From assembly GCA_026390435.1 (NCBI GenBank), contig JAPLFY010000049.1, positions 1 to 45,773 of the forward strand: a stretch of DNA of 45,773 nt, written 5' to 3'. The stretch's first letter is position 1; every line of letters begins with the position of its first letter. The stretch is from Pseudomonadota bacterium (GTDB lineage: Bacteria > Bdellovibrionota_B > Oligoflexia > Oligoflexales > CAIYRB01). Shown here piece by piece: positions 18,155 to 28,233 of the stretch. A program made the translations under genes and the position numbers. The notes under the pieces were generated by a model, which did no database searches, was not told the DNA's origin, and saw only the letters and a program-made list of their open reading frames with translations.

Positions 18155-20179
18155 CTATAAGCTCTGAATCGCCACGCTACCGGCACCGCGCTGACGCCAG
18201 CTGTAAGCACGCTGAATCAGCTCATAGGGAAGGCGATAGCCATCGTCAATATCTACCAGTTCCACAAGCAGTGCCAGAGATTCTGCGTAGCGATGTGTGG
18301 CCAAAAGCCTTGCTGCATGGACCGCCATCAAATCCGGATCTCGCGCTAGTGAAGTGCCTGCACCTGACATCGAAGTCAAAAGAGGTAGAGGATCTAGTTG
18401 CAGCTGTGCCTCTGTTGAAGTGCGCAACATTGCGGCCACAATGCAGTGTGCCTGAGCTTTGTCGAGCCTCTTGACCATCGGGATAATCGCCGCCTTACCA
18501 ATATCTCTACCTTTTGCACCGGCAGGCCCGTGCTCTGCAGCCTGCGACTGGGTGACGACCAAGCGACGCAAAGAGTCTGCCGAGTCCGTGCAGTTTGGTG
18601 CATCGGTACGATAGGCAGCAGCCAACGTACGCCAACGTGTGGCCCAATCCTTGCCTTTGAATGAGGCTTCGACCAAGGCCAGTCGTACCTCCAGAGGGCC
18701 TCGCAATGCGCTGATAACACTGGAATTTGCTCTTGCCGCCGGATCAGCGGCGACTTTATCGGCTAATTCGCCTTCACCTGGCACTTGCAAACCGCTGGAC
18801 TTAAGTTCTGCCAAAGCAAAAAAAGCTCTGATCCACTCCGCGGAATGAAGGGGGCGCTCTTTATGAGTTACCACGGCGGCTCCGCCGTCATGATCGTGAA
18901 GATTGCCGTACTCCATCGCGAACACTGTATTCATCAGATAAGTCGAGCCCCAGCCGATGGTTGGGCTTACTAACGCCGTCGGTAAGCTTCCCGCTACGTT
19001 TAAATCTTTAACTGCGGTTACGGCACCGGCATTTGGGCTGAATACGACCACCAGTGCCGCTCCAATCAGCCATTTCGACCTAGATTTCGCCGTAGGAATC
19101 AAGAGCAGTAAAGGCAGAACAATCACCGCGAAAAGAGGCCACTGCGCCTGTTGATCAGTGGTCCTTGCGATAACACCGCAACCTGATTTCTTTGGCATCA
19201 CGCCCGATGTATTGAGACTGACACCGCTAGACTTAGGCTTGGCGGACTGCTCGTTAGATGCCTGGGCCAATTCAGTCGCCGCAGACTGCTCCAATTTGGC
19301 CGTATTAAAGTTAAGAAATGCATTAACGAAATTGGCGCCGGTCGCCACGTTGACCGTCTCAAGTCCAGATTGGCTGTTGATCTTGATACCACCCCAGTTC
19401 ACGCCGAGGATTTGCCCAGTCGTCGCATCGATAAGCCCAGACCCGCTAGATCCGTGGGTTAAATCGCACGTATGTTTGATACTGAAAGGGAGCGACTTAT
19501 CAAGCTGCCAATGCGCAATTGGAAAATTACCTATGACCTTGCAGTTGTCCATCGTCACCTGGGCGAGTGGCAGCCTAGGGCCGCCGTCCGGGGCCTCAAC
19601 CATGGCCTCTGGCGTATCTGGGTAATGAACAATGATCGCCGTTCTGCCAGCAACCTGAATGTTCGGATCAGCTATGGCCAGCGGCTGAAATTGGGCCGGT
19701 ACCGCACTCGCTAGTCTAAAGACCGAGAGGTCCCCTTCAAAGCTAGTGCGCAAACTACCGGGCAAACATTCTGCAATGGTACTACTTCTGGTCTGACCAG
19801 CGCTAAAGCCTAAATAAACCTTGGTACTGACGCAAGCCTGAGGCAGTAGGACAGACGTCGCTAAACCTTCATCATCGACGGTTGCAAAACAATGGTGATT
19901 GGTCAAAACACGCAAATTACCGCCCGGTTGATCAGACGCAATCAGCGTCCCCGAGCAAAATTTAACTTCATTCGGCTTCAAGCGGGTTGCAATCAACACT
20001 GATGCATTCAAAACTTGCGGATTAATCTGCGATTGGTTGCCGGAGCCAACCACATAGATATTGCTTTTCGACCCTAGGATAAAAGCATCGGTGCTAATGG
20101 TGAAAGGCTTCTTTTTACATGCCGTGAGACCCGACGAAATCGCCATTAGCCCGATGAAACATAGGGTTAAATTCCGCAC
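18155..20179 (-). CDS. Trypsin-like serine protease with internal membrane segments and extra C-terminal domain
   Basis: A 674-residue protein starting at GTG behind AGGAGGGGG. The lipoprotein signal ends GLTAC. Residues about 55-290 are a chymotrypsin-fold protease with catalytic H95/H96 (LTNHHC), D150 (GDLSVFRL) and S245 (GSSGSG). After a Ser/Lys linker comes SGCGV (about 332), a hydrophobic helix (347-363), a basic patch KSRSK, and a second hydrophobic stretch ending SPNAGA (370-386). About 290 helical residues of unknown function follow. The Cys-Gly plus helix plus basic patch looks like the surface-sorting tail of myxobacterial-type proteins, but here it is internal. Start is 31 bases past the TPR lipoprotein stop, so probably the same operon. 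Confidence 0.75.
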   Translation of the reverse strand: MRNLTLCFIGLMAISSGLTACKKKPFTISTDAFILGSKSNIYVVGSGNQSQINPQVLNASVLIATRLKPNEVKFCSGTLIASDQPGGNLRVLTNHHCFATVDDEGLATSVLLPQACVSTKVYLGFSAGQTRSSTIAECLPGSLRTSFEGDLSVFRLASAVPAQFQPLAIADPNIQVAGRTAIIVHYPDTPEAMVEAPDGGPRLPLAQVTMDNCKVIGNFPIAHWQLDKSLPFSIKHTCDLTHGSSGSGLIDATTGQILGVNWGGIKINSQSGLETVNVATGANFVNAFLNFNTAKLEQSAATELAQASNEQSAKPKSSGVSLNTSGVMPKKSGCGVIARTTDQQAQWPLFAVIVLPLLLLIPTAKSRSKWLIGAALVVVFSPNAGAVTAVKDLNVAGSLPTALVSPTIGWGSTYLMNTVFAMEYGNLHDHDGGAAVVTHKERPLHSAEWIRAFFALAELKSSGLQVPGEGELADKVAADPAARANSSVISALRGPLEVRLALVEASFKGKDWATRWRTLAAAYRTDAPNCTDSADSLRRLVVTQSQAAEHGPAGAKGRDIGKAAIIPMVKRLDKAQAHCIVAAMLRTSTEAQLQLDPLPLLTSMSGAGTSLARDPDLMAVHAARLLATHRYAESLALLVELVDIDDGYRLPYELIQRAYSWRQRGAGSVAIQSL

Positions 20180-20210
20180 AGCCCCCTCCTAATATCGATG
20201 CTTTACGATA

Positions 20211-21245
20211 TCACGGTTCCTCAGAATCGGCTTGCAATCCAGTCATAAGAATCTCTGCATCTTCAGCACCATGCGCTCCAGCGCTTCCAGCCCGACTGGG
20301 CATCTCGTCCGCTAGACGAGAACGTTCTTCAGCACCCTTTTGACTCGACAACGAACGGAGCACGATTTGGGCGCGGTCCTTCATCCCCTGATCTTTACTC
20401 CGCGAGTTATGGATGACTGCAAACAAATAGGACTGAGCTTTAGCCTTATCTTGAAAACCATTTTTATAGACTAAGGCCAAATTGTAGAGTGCTGGAGAGC
20501 TATGCGGGTGTTTTGCTAAAATCTCTTTAAACACGCCTGCAGCCTTCGAAAATTCGCCACTGCGGGCCAAGGCCCGGCCGTAACCAATCATGCCAGCTGA
20601 GCATTCACCACATCGATCGGCGACAGTCTTAAACACAGCTGCTGCGCCGGCCGCGTTACCAAGCTCAAGCTGCAAGCTGCCCAGATTTAGACCAGCCGCC
20701 ACTTGTGACCCATCCGCATCCATAGATTTTTGAAAATAGTCCTGGGCAATTCGGTAATCTGCCATAGTCGCTTGCGGTGAAAGCATCGAGGCCAGCCCTT
20801 TTATATTAAGAGCAAAGGCGTTACCGGGCTGAACTTGTTCGAGCAAGGATGCATAATAAGCAGCCAACTCGTAGTTATGCGACATGGTTAAGGCCGCCGA
20901 AAGCATCGTCAGTGCGGCGGGATCGGATGGATTGCGCGATAGCCTAGCTTTGGCCATGGCCACAACCTCGCTAGCTTCACCCGTGGCTAGAGCACCTCGC
21001 GCTCGCGGCATCAGAGCCTTTGCCTGCCGCTGATCGAGCCAATAAGCCCTCGGATAGGGGGCGAGCATCGGGTCTTTAGCACCGATTTGGCTGACCACGG
21101 CACGATGGGCGCCGGCACCTTTCGGCATAAGTCCACTATCGCCAGTTAAATCATCTTTATTCGCCGATGAAGTGACACAGCCGCCAAGCGTAGAACCCAT
21201 TAGCAATAAGGCGGATGTCAGAAAAAATCTCTGTTTCTTAATCAT
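20211..21245 (-). CDS. TPR lipoprotein
   Basis: A protein of about 344 residues starting at the ATG at 21245, with AAGGAG 6 bases upstream. This start overlaps the stop of the larger TPR gene in ATGATTAA, a classic coupled arrangement. The signal ends LGGC. From about residue 95 there are at least four tetratricopeptide-like repeats (for example AALTMLSAALTMSHNYELAA and ALYNLALVYKNG). TPR lipoproteins of this build act as scaffolds in envelope machines such as gliding or pilus complexes; which one is not shown by sequence. Confidence 0.75.
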   Translation of the reverse strand: MIKKQRFFLTSALLLMGSTLGGCVTSSANKDDLTGDSGLMPKGAGAHRAVVSQIGAKDPMLAPYPRAYWLDQRQAKALMPRARGALATGEASEVVAMAKARLSRNPSDPAALTMLSAALTMSHNYELAAYYASLLEQVQPGNAFALNIKGLASMLSPQATMADYRIAQDYFQKSMDADGSQVAAGLNLGSLQLELGNAAGAAAVFKTVADRCGECSAGMIGYGRALARSGEFSKAAGVFKEILAKHPHSSPALYNLALVYKNGFQDKAKAQSYLFAVIHNSRSKDQGMKDRAQIVLRSLSSQKGAEERSRLADEMPSRAGSAGAHGAEDAEILMTGLQADSEEP

Positions 21246-23913
21246 GGCTTGCTCCTTCATCAGCTGACCATTGGACGAAACCGTTGCCAGCTGAACCGCT
21301 CACTCGTTCAGACTGCCAATCACCGGCGGCCTGCCAGAGCACCGCCTGCGCCGTATCGGGATCACTGAGGCCCGAATTGACTGCCGCTATTGCCTTGGTG
21401 TCGGCCTGCTGGGCCGTCTTCGAGACGTCGTTCATAATGCTCTGGCGCTGTGCTTTAAAGCGTTGGACAACTTCCATCGCAAGATTTTCCTGAATCTCTA
21501 TATCCTGAGCTGACTCTACAAAAGCTTTCGAAAGCTCAGACAACTTCATCATGGCAACCGGGCAGTAACTTGTCGCACCGGCGTCGCATACAGACATAAA
21601 TGCCTGACGTGTCAACCGGTAGGCGGCGTAATGAGACTGCAGAGTCGCTGCTGGATCTCGCAATTCAAGATTATTAAAGGATTGTACCGGGGCTTTGCTA
21701 CGAGCCATTGCCAGTAAATACCTGGCACCGCCAAGTGCCTCTTGGGCTGCTGCCGAACTCATTCCAGCTAACTGCTGGGCTATACTTTCCACCTCGCCGT
21801 AGCGACCTTGGGCTGCCGACAACTTGGCCTTGATTCCCAGGGCCGATGCCTTGGCGTCTTCACCAGCTTCGTTATTTTGCAGAATTTTCTGCGCTGCCAA
21901 TCCTGCTCGCGCCAGGGTTCCACTGCGCTTTTCAATCTCCATAATTTTCGTCAATGCAGCAATCTTAGTTGTATTGTTGTCAGATGCGGCAACGGTCATA
22001 TTGAGGACAGCAAGTGCGTCGGAATAGTGACCCATACCGATGTGCAATGCCGTTAGTGAATCGCGTATCCTTTGAGCTTCGCCGTCTTTGCCGAAACGTT
22101 GAGCAAACCGCTGATAAAAGAACACCGTATTTTCTTCCGCTGCCATAGCGGACGACCAATCACCACCGTTAAGCACTGCCTGGCGGTAAAATCCGGAGCG
22201 GGGGTATCTCTGTTCAAATGCTAGGAGCGAATTAACCGATGCTGAGTGATGACCAGCTCCGTGATAAGCACTCCCCAGTAGGAACAGGGCTTCGTCACAG
22301 CGCGCAAAATGCGAGTGACCTTTAACCACTTCGCTAAACCTACCTATCGCTTCTTTATACTTATGTTCTGCGAGCGCAACCTTGCCTTGCTCAAGTACAG
22401 CTAGTGCCAATATATCGCCGGAATTCAAAGTCTTGCCACGGTAGACTGGGGACATTCTGTGCTCAACGCTAAAGCGAGCTAATCTCTCGGTCTCAGCCCA
22501 ATTCTGCTCACTCGAATAAGCAGTCAGCATGGTGCCCATGGCATTCACTGCATGAACGCCAGTGGACTGAGTCTTCAACACATCTTGCCAGAGAGTAAAA
22601 GCCTCATCGCGCCGCTCAAGAGAGACTGCGAGCAATCCCTGCTGAGATGCAACTTCCCAATTACGACCCTCTAGCAAACCAGCCAAGCGCTGATAAAGTT
22701 CCAATAATTCACCGCGTGCATCCAGTTTGGCGCCTTTGGTGTTGGGCACACCAGACCAAGGAGCCACGCGCGGCCAGTCAGCAAGGAGACTCTGCACCCT
22801 AATCGCAGCAATGACATAGGGACGCTGCGCATCTTTGGCACTTGCATCTGCTAGTTCTTTGTATACGCCAACAGCCTCTGCGTACTGTTTATTTAGTTCG
22901 TAGAGTCCAGCCATCTTAACTTTAATCGAGACTACTTCTGGTCCGCTTTGCAAAACACTGATTAAGGTCTGCCCCATGCCAATAGCGCGCTTGCGATCGG
23001 AGGCTTGGGCCTTGACGTTGCTTGCTTGCGCCATTTCACCAAGTACTAGCGCTCTGTGTCGCTTGAGGATCTCCACTTGTACCGACTTGATTCGGCTCTC
23101 TTGGCCATCTCCTAATATACTTGTGTCGAGATAATCCTTCTCGGCCACAATCAGCGCACTTTCGTAAATTTTAGGTGAGGATTTACCAACAGCAGTGACG
23201 CGAACAAGATCCAAGATCCGCAAGTCTAACTCAGCTCTCACTGGGGTTCCGGTCACACTCTGTGCTAAGGCACGGTACTTACGAACCGCCACTTCCGGCT
23301 TTCCATCGCGCCAGTCAGCCAGCGCCGCCCTTTCAATGATCGCTTTAGGAATGATCGAATCACCAACTGAGGTCATCTTAAACGGCGGTCTGCTCCAATC
23401 AATCTTTGTACCTTCGGTCATGCGCCAAACTGACATCGCGAAGCCGAAAGTCGCAGCTTTTTCCTGATCACCAAGAGATTGAGCGGCCTGTAATGCACTA
23501 TTTAACTGTCCTCGATAAGCCGCATTAGAACCGCCAACTCGCTGACCAGTCTTCGAAAGTCCCGCGATACTCCGCGCGAGCTGCAAACGTAAGGCAACTT
23601 GAGACCTACTATCTACTGAGCCGAGACTGCGTCTAACGGTCGATGCCGCCTCGGCACGCTTTTGCTGCGTTCCTTGGTCCAGTCGAGTGAGCGCCTGCAC
23701 CACTTTGTCCTGTCCTTGTTCTTGCAGCCCGCGTACTACATCGGCCATAAATGGCAGCGACAGTCTATTCGCTGGTAACGGTAGTACCGGCTGAAAGCTC
23801 TGCGCAGCTAAGCTCTGCTCAGCAGATTGTTCGTTAAAGTTGGGCGCAATCAAGGCACCTAACCCGGTAATTAACCCAGCGGCTACAATCAATGTCTTGA
23901 ATTTGGATTCCAC
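21238..23913 (-). CDS. Large envelope TPR-repeat protein
   Basis: An 891-residue protein starting at GTG behind a GAGG site. The N-terminus has a single hydrophobic segment (TLIVAAGLITGLGALIAP) that is a signal peptide or anchor. The remainder is almost entirely helical repeat of TPR type, e.g. AVGVYKELADASAKDAQR, EAIGRFSEVVKGHSHFARCD and DALAVLNM. The tandem of a large and a small TPR envelope protein resembles pairs in myxobacterial and Bdellovibrio motility loci, and a PilT-like gene lies divergently upstream. That comparison is suggestive only; no specific gltD/gltE signature can be confirmed by eye. Confidence 0.7.
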   Translation of the reverse strand: MESKFKTLIVAAGLITGLGALIAPNFNEQSAEQSLAAQSFQPVLPLPANRLSLPFMADVVRGLQEQGQDKVVQALTRLDQGTQQKRAEAASTVRRSLGSVDSRSQVALRLQLARSIAGLSKTGQRVGGSNAAYRGQLNSALQAAQSLGDQEKAATFGFAMSVWRMTEGTKIDWSRPPFKMTSVGDSIIPKAIIERAALADWRDGKPEVAVRKYRALAQSVTGTPVRAELDLRILDLVRVTAVGKSSPKIYESALIVAEKDYLDTSILGDGQESRIKSVQVEILKRHRALVLGEMAQASNVKAQASDRKRAIGMGQTLISVLQSGPEVVSIKVKMAGLYELNKQYAEAVGVYKELADASAKDAQRPYVIAAIRVQSLLADWPRVAPWSGVPNTKGAKLDARGELLELYQRLAGLLEGRNWEVASQQGLLAVSLERRDEAFTLWQDVLKTQSTGVHAVNAMGTMLTAYSSEQNWAETERLARFSVEHRMSPVYRGKTLNSGDILALAVLEQGKVALAEHKYKEAIGRFSEVVKGHSHFARCDEALFLLGSAYHGAGHHSASVNSLLAFEQRYPRSGFYRQAVLNGGDWSSAMAAEENTVFFYQRFAQRFGKDGEAQRIRDSLTALHIGMGHYSDALAVLNMTVAASDNNTTKIAALTKIMEIEKRSGTLARAGLAAQKILQNNEAGEDAKASALGIKAKLSAAQGRYGEVESIAQQLAGMSSAAAQEALGGARYLLAMARSKAPVQSFNNLELRDPAATLQSHYAAYRLTRQAFMSVCDAGATSYCPVAMMKLSELSKAFVESAQDIEIQENLAMEVVQRFKAQRQSIMNDVSKTAQQADTKAIAAVNSGLSDPDTAQAVLWQAAGDWQSERVSGSAGNGFVQWSADEGASHD

Positions 23914-24123
23914 AGCTACCTCACACGACCAGAGTTCGCGGATGTATCTGCAAAAGCCGTACTCAGCCGAGCTGGTTCAATTAATCCATCAATATTGGAT
24001 ACTTAAACTAATGCCGCAACGACCATAGCGACGACGATTCTAGCGTATGTCAAAACTTTTAGCAGGGTAGCGCAGCCCCCAAGTCACGGCGGTAACGCCA
24101 TTTTTCGGCGGCACAAAAGCCAG

Positions 24124-26142
24124 TTGCGCTTTTACTCAATTCTAACGGAATTTATCAAGAATTCTGTCCTATTCTCCGCCTCGCCTACGAGATATTCTGA
24201 ATACGAGAAGACCCGACAATTAAACCTGGTAACCAAAGGGACCGATGCCCTCTCTGGAGGTAAGCGTTTGGAGCGTCTGAAAAAAATTCTGCGAACAGCT
24301 CTAGCGGAGCGGGCCGTAAGTATCAATTTGGTAAGCGACAACGCGCCAGATTTGAGCTTTGGCACTGAAAATCGCTCGTTAAGCGGCGAAAGTGAGATCA
24401 CTGACGATTATTTAATGCAGCTGCGCGCTGCACTATTCCCTGGGATAACAGCCTCCGCAGACACTCCAAATTTATTGACTAGTACTTTGCAAATTGCCAA
24501 TGTTGGGCGCTTGCAGTTAATCGCGCAGGTAAACGCTCCTCTTGCCATTTACATCTACCTGCCACCAGATGGCCAAGCAGCTTTTGAGAGTGATTGGCAG
24601 CGTCTGAGCAATCCAGTGTCTGCAGAATCTCGACTCTCGCTAGTTACGGGAGATGCGTCCGACCTTGATCAGCTACTCGGCAACAGTGACACCGACATGA
24701 ATCAGCTTGGTGGCTATATCCCAAATAACCTTCGAGTCGACCAGCCTATCTCTCATCAGCGATTAGTTACCCCAACTAAAGCTGTTCCAGTAGCGACCGT
24801 GGCCGCGACCAAACAAATTTTTCCGCATGGCAACACGCTGCTGCAAATGCCTGTCGAGGCGATAAAAGAACACACTTTAATTAATAAAAATTCTTTTAGC
24901 CACTCGGAAATCATTCAGTCAACGGCGACTCATCAGGTTATTAGCGGACATGCACCAGCTAAACTGAATTTCGGGCCAAGTGCCGTAGGTGAAGCAGACA
25001 TTAGCGATGGTCGTAACAGCATCGACCAGATACTCACTGACTTGGTAAGACGTAAAGGTAGCGACTTACACATGACCTGTGGTGAGCCCATCTGTTTTAG
25101 AATAGATGGCGAAATCATGCGTGTCAGTGAGAGTGCCACCTCACCCGCCGAGATCGAAGCGTATCTATCGCCGATCATTCCAAGTCGCAACTTAAGCGAA
25201 CTTAGCTCAATTAATGACACTGACTTCGCCTATGAAATAAGAAACCTCGGGCGATTCCGCGTCAACGTTTTCCGGGATAAAAACGGCATTGGTAGCGTCA
25301 TGCGCCATATCCCGTCGACTATCCTGACTGCAGATCAGCTTAATTTACCACCGGCAATCACTAAGTTCTGCTCCTTATCTAAAGGTTTGGTTCTGGTAAC
25401 TGGTCCTACAGGTAGCGGTAAATCCACAACTTTGGCTGCAATGATAGATTTGATTAATAAAAAACGTGCGGATCACATCCTTACCATCGAGGATCCAATC
25501 GAGTTTGTTCACCCTCAGCAACGGGCTTTGATTAATCAGAGGGAAGTTCACAAGCATACAGGCTCGTTCGCTCGCGCGCTCAAAGCTGCTCTGCGCGAGG
25601 ACCCGGATATCGTTTTAATTGGCGAGATGCGTGATTTGGAAACTGTTGCCATCGGAATTGAAACAGCAGAAACCGGTCATCTAGTCTTCGGCACACTCCA
25701 CACGAACACCGCCGTCTCAACAGTGGACCGCATTATTGATCAGTTTCCTACGGACAGACAGCAACAAATCAGGATGATGCTTGCATCATCACTAAAAGGG
25801 GTTGTTGCACAAACTCTTCTGAGAAAGAAAAACGGTGGTCGTGTTGCCGCTCACGAAATCCTAGTTACCAACGACGCTGTATCTGCGATGATTCGCGAAG
25901 GCAAGAATCACATGATCGCTAATCACATGCAGACACAAAAGCAGGACGGTAACATCCTACTCAATGAATCACTTCTTAAGCTTGTCCGTGACGGCATCGT
26001 TGATCAAGAAGACGCTCTCCGCAAAGCTGTCGACAAAAATGGCTTGCTAGACATGATGAAGCGAGCCGGTATTGCAGGGCCAACACCTGCGACGCCCGCA
26101 ACTCCCCCTAGGCCGCCGGCGGGTTCATCGGGGCGGGGATGA
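24124..26142 (+). CDS. PilT-type ATPase with long N-terminal extension
   Basis: A 672-residue frame whose last 360 or so residues are a twitching-motility ATPase: N-terminal PilT domain from IDQILTDLVRRKGSDLHM, Walker A GPTGSGKST (about residue 427), Asp-box REDPDIVLIGEMRD, His-box ETGHLVFGTLHTNTA, and the retraction-type MIREGKNH motif near the end. It should be a hexameric cytoplasmic motor that retracts type IV pili. The first 300 or so residues contain a domain of unknown type (LRTALAERAVSINLVSD) and a low-complexity linker. The tail is Pro/Ala-rich. The TTG start has no ribosome site, so the true N-terminus is uncertain. Confidence 0.8.
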   Translation: MRFYSILTEFIKNSVLFSASPTRYSEYEKTRQLNLVTKGTDALSGGKRLERLKKILRTALAERAVSINLVSDNAPDLSFGTENRSLSGESEITDDYLMQLRAALFPGITASADTPNLLTSTLQIANVGRLQLIAQVNAPLAIYIYLPPDGQAAFESDWQRLSNPVSAESRLSLVTGDASDLDQLLGNSDTDMNQLGGYIPNNLRVDQPISHQRLVTPTKAVPVATVAATKQIFPHGNTLLQMPVEAIKEHTLINKNSFSHSEIIQSTATHQVISGHAPAKLNFGPSAVGEADISDGRNSIDQILTDLVRRKGSDLHMTCGEPICFRIDGEIMRVSESATSPAEIEAYLSPIIPSRNLSELSSINDTDFAYEIRNLGRFRVNVFRDKNGIGSVMRHIPSTILTADQLNLPPAITKFCSLSKGLVLVTGPTGSGKSTTLAAMIDLINKKRADHILTIEDPIEFVHPQQRALINQREVHKHTGSFARALKAALREDPDIVLIGEMRDLETVAIGIETAETGHLVFGTLHTNTAVSTVDRIIDQFPTDRQQQIRMMLASSLKGVVAQTLLRKKNGGRVAAHEILVTNDAVSAMIREGKNHMIANHMQTQKQDGNILLNESLLKLVRDGIVDQEDALRKAVDKNGLLDMMKRAGIAGPTPATPATPPRPPAGSSGRG

Positions 26143-26211
26143 CGCACAGTCACTTTTCCACCCCCTTCCGATGGGGCATCATTGCATACCGGAAAGCACG
26201 GCAAGCAATAA

Positions 26212-26231
26212 CAGTCTGAAATTACAGACTG
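26212..26231 (+). other. Perfect 7-bp hairpin after the PilT-type gene
   Basis: CAGTCTG and CAGACTG flank a six-base loop in the 203-base gap between the PilT-type gene and the next gene. It lacks a following T-run, so it is at best a weak or Rho-independent-like stop. No gene is visible in the rest of this gap. Confidence 0.25.
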
Positions 26232-26345
26232 ATTACATAATGCCTCGCTGCCAACCTGCAGTTCGTGGCCTCACCATCGTCCCGATGATAAACTAGATTA
26301 TCGCGATATTACTTAGCCTTGATCAAAATTTGACGACAAGGACTT

Positions 26346-28208
26346 ATGACCCAATCAAACAGCGAATCTAAATATTTCACTTGGATCGCGGTTCCAATAA
26401 TCGGACTGGCAATTATAGCCCTTCACTTTAACGGACTACTACGCGCCCCGATGAATGATGTCATATGGGGCATTTCGATCTCCGCCGATCCGATCGGGGA
26501 ACTATCCAACATCCATGATTTCCTTGTCCAAGCAGCAAATGGGTGCATTGACCACAACACCTCGCACAACTATCCCTTTGGCGCATTTAGTCACACTAGT
26601 CTCTCGAGATATCTAGTTGCGCCGTACATCATTGCTACTGCGTTAGCTGCCCTAACAAAAAGCCTGATGTTTTCTTACAACGTAATGATCATGTCGATTG
26701 TATTTTTAAACTACGTCATCACTTACTATGCTAGCAGGAAAATCTTAAAGGATCCGGTCGTAGCGCTGATACCCGCAGTTCTGATCGCTTTTAGCGCCTA
26801 TGCATATAGCCACTATTGGGCTCACTTTGGCTTGATGCCTGTTTTTTATTTCCCGTGCTTTTTATTATTATTTTACCGTGTACAAGAACAGCCAGGCAGA
26901 ATAATTACATGCTTTGGCGCAGCTTTAACGCTCGCAGCAAGCCTATATAGCAGTCCCTACTATTTTTATTTCTTATTCTGGATGGCTTTCGCTATTTTTG
27001 TATGCTTTTTGGCCGAAAAAACAAACCGGAAATCGGTCAAAAACATAATCCGTTCGAACGCTCTGTGCGTCATTTTTACGATTCTTCTTTCTGCACCTTA
27101 TATCAAAGAAACTTTTTTCCACGATATGACAAACGCATGGTATCAAAAGCCCGCCACTAACTATGGTGACAATTTATACTATCTCACAAATTACTCAGCT
27201 AGAGCGAGTGACTATATACTTCCTAATGTCCAAAACAAATTTTTCGGGGATTATTTCCGCCCGTATATTGCAGATGCAAATAACGCCAGAAATTGGTGGT
27301 CTGATGAATTCGCTATTTCAATCGGGGTCCTTCCCACACTTTTTTGCGCCCTTATCATTATCGCTTGGCTATGCCGCCCACGATTACTTCACCCACAATT
27401 GCGAACCTTACGGGAATCAATCATGGCTCCGGTTAGAGCCGCGATAGAAGATCGAAAGGAAATTTTTTACGCCCTTTTGCTAACGATGTTCATCGCATTC
27501 TTCCTAAGCCTACCGCCAACCATCACCCTGTTCGACCATGCCATACCATTGCCGAACGAGTTTTTTAGACATTTAGTTCCCTTTCGCTCATATTCCAGAT
27601 TTGCTCTGCTTTTTTTAGTAGCTCTGTCGGTACTAATAGCTTTAGTAGTGAAAAAAACAAAGCATCGCAAAACCTGGGTGACGCTTTTTGTGGCATTTTG
27701 TGTCTTCGAAAGCTTCCCAAAGACCATGCTGCATTCAGTATCAACCGAGAAGCCTTACCTTCGCTATCTCCGTTCTCGCCCTGAAAACGTCATTATGCGT
27801 TTTGAACGTCAAAATGTAAGGCTGCAAAGAATCATTGATCTCGAAGTCATTTTAACCGGAAAAAAGACCATTAATGGTGATATAAACTTTAATTACGGAT
27901 ACACAGAATGGGCCCTGGAGCCGCAGCTGCCTAAATTTAATCTAGGCCAACTCGGGCAGTTAGGGGCGGAGCTGCTTTTAGTAAATGGCAAACTCTCTAT
28001 ACCACCAAAAGAGCAGGCCACACTTTCTCTTCTTGCCGAGTTTCCTGAGGACGATATCCAAGTCTGGAAGATCATCGCCGGGAATGACCCGCGTCTTACC
28101 AGCGCTTTTCGACAATTCATCGAACGTGCGCGCGTTGACCAATGCTATGTTGCACCAAAATCTACTGTTCAAGAGGCTCTACAAACATTAATTAAAACGG
28201 CGTCTTGA
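26346..28208 (+). CDS. Polytopic membrane protein, GT-C/YfhO-like
   Basis: A 620-residue protein with AAGGA just upstream of the ATG. About eleven to thirteen hydrophobic helices cover residues 12-460, followed by a soluble domain of roughly 150 residues. The long loop after helix 1 carries acidic residues (MNDVIW, SADPIGELSN), as in the first external loop of lipid-linked-sugar-using GT-C glycosyltransferases, and overall shape resembles YfhO-type proteins. No diagnostic catalytic motif is certain. Location beside two glycosyltransferases and a methyltransferase supports a role in adding sugars to an envelope molecule. Confidence 0.6.
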   Translation: MTQSNSESKYFTWIAVPIIGLAIIALHFNGLLRAPMNDVIWGISISADPIGELSNIHDFLVQAANGCIDHNTSHNYPFGAFSHTSLSRYLVAPYIIATALAALTKSLMFSYNVMIMSIVFLNYVITYYASRKILKDPVVALIPAVLIAFSAYAYSHYWAHFGLMPVFYFPCFLLLFYRVQEQPGRIITCFGAALTLAASLYSSPYYFYFLFWMAFAIFVCFLAEKTNRKSVKNIIRSNALCVIFTILLSAPYIKETFFHDMTNAWYQKPATNYGDNLYYLTNYSARASDYILPNVQNKFFGDYFRPYIADANNARNWWSDEFAISIGVLPTLFCALIIIAWLCRPRLLHPQLRTLRESIMAPVRAAIEDRKEIFYALLLTMFIAFFLSLPPTITLFDHAIPLPNEFFRHLVPFRSYSRFALLFLVALSVLIALVVKKTKHRKTWVTLFVAFCVFESFPKTMLHSVSTEKPYLRYLRSRPENVIMRFERQNVRLQRIIDLEVILTGKKTINGDINFNYGYTEWALEPQLPKFNLGQLGQLGAELLLVNGKLSIPPKEQATLSLLAEFPEDDIQVWKIIAGNDPRLTSAFRQFIERARVDQCYVAPKSTVQEALQTLIKTAS

Positions 28209-28233
28209 TGGATGACATATGAATGTACGAATA

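Noticed and set aside
26143-26345. Intrinsic terminator after the PilT-type gene
   Set aside because: The 7-bp hairpin at 26212-26231 has an AT-rich but not T-rich tail, so it is listed only as a hairpin.
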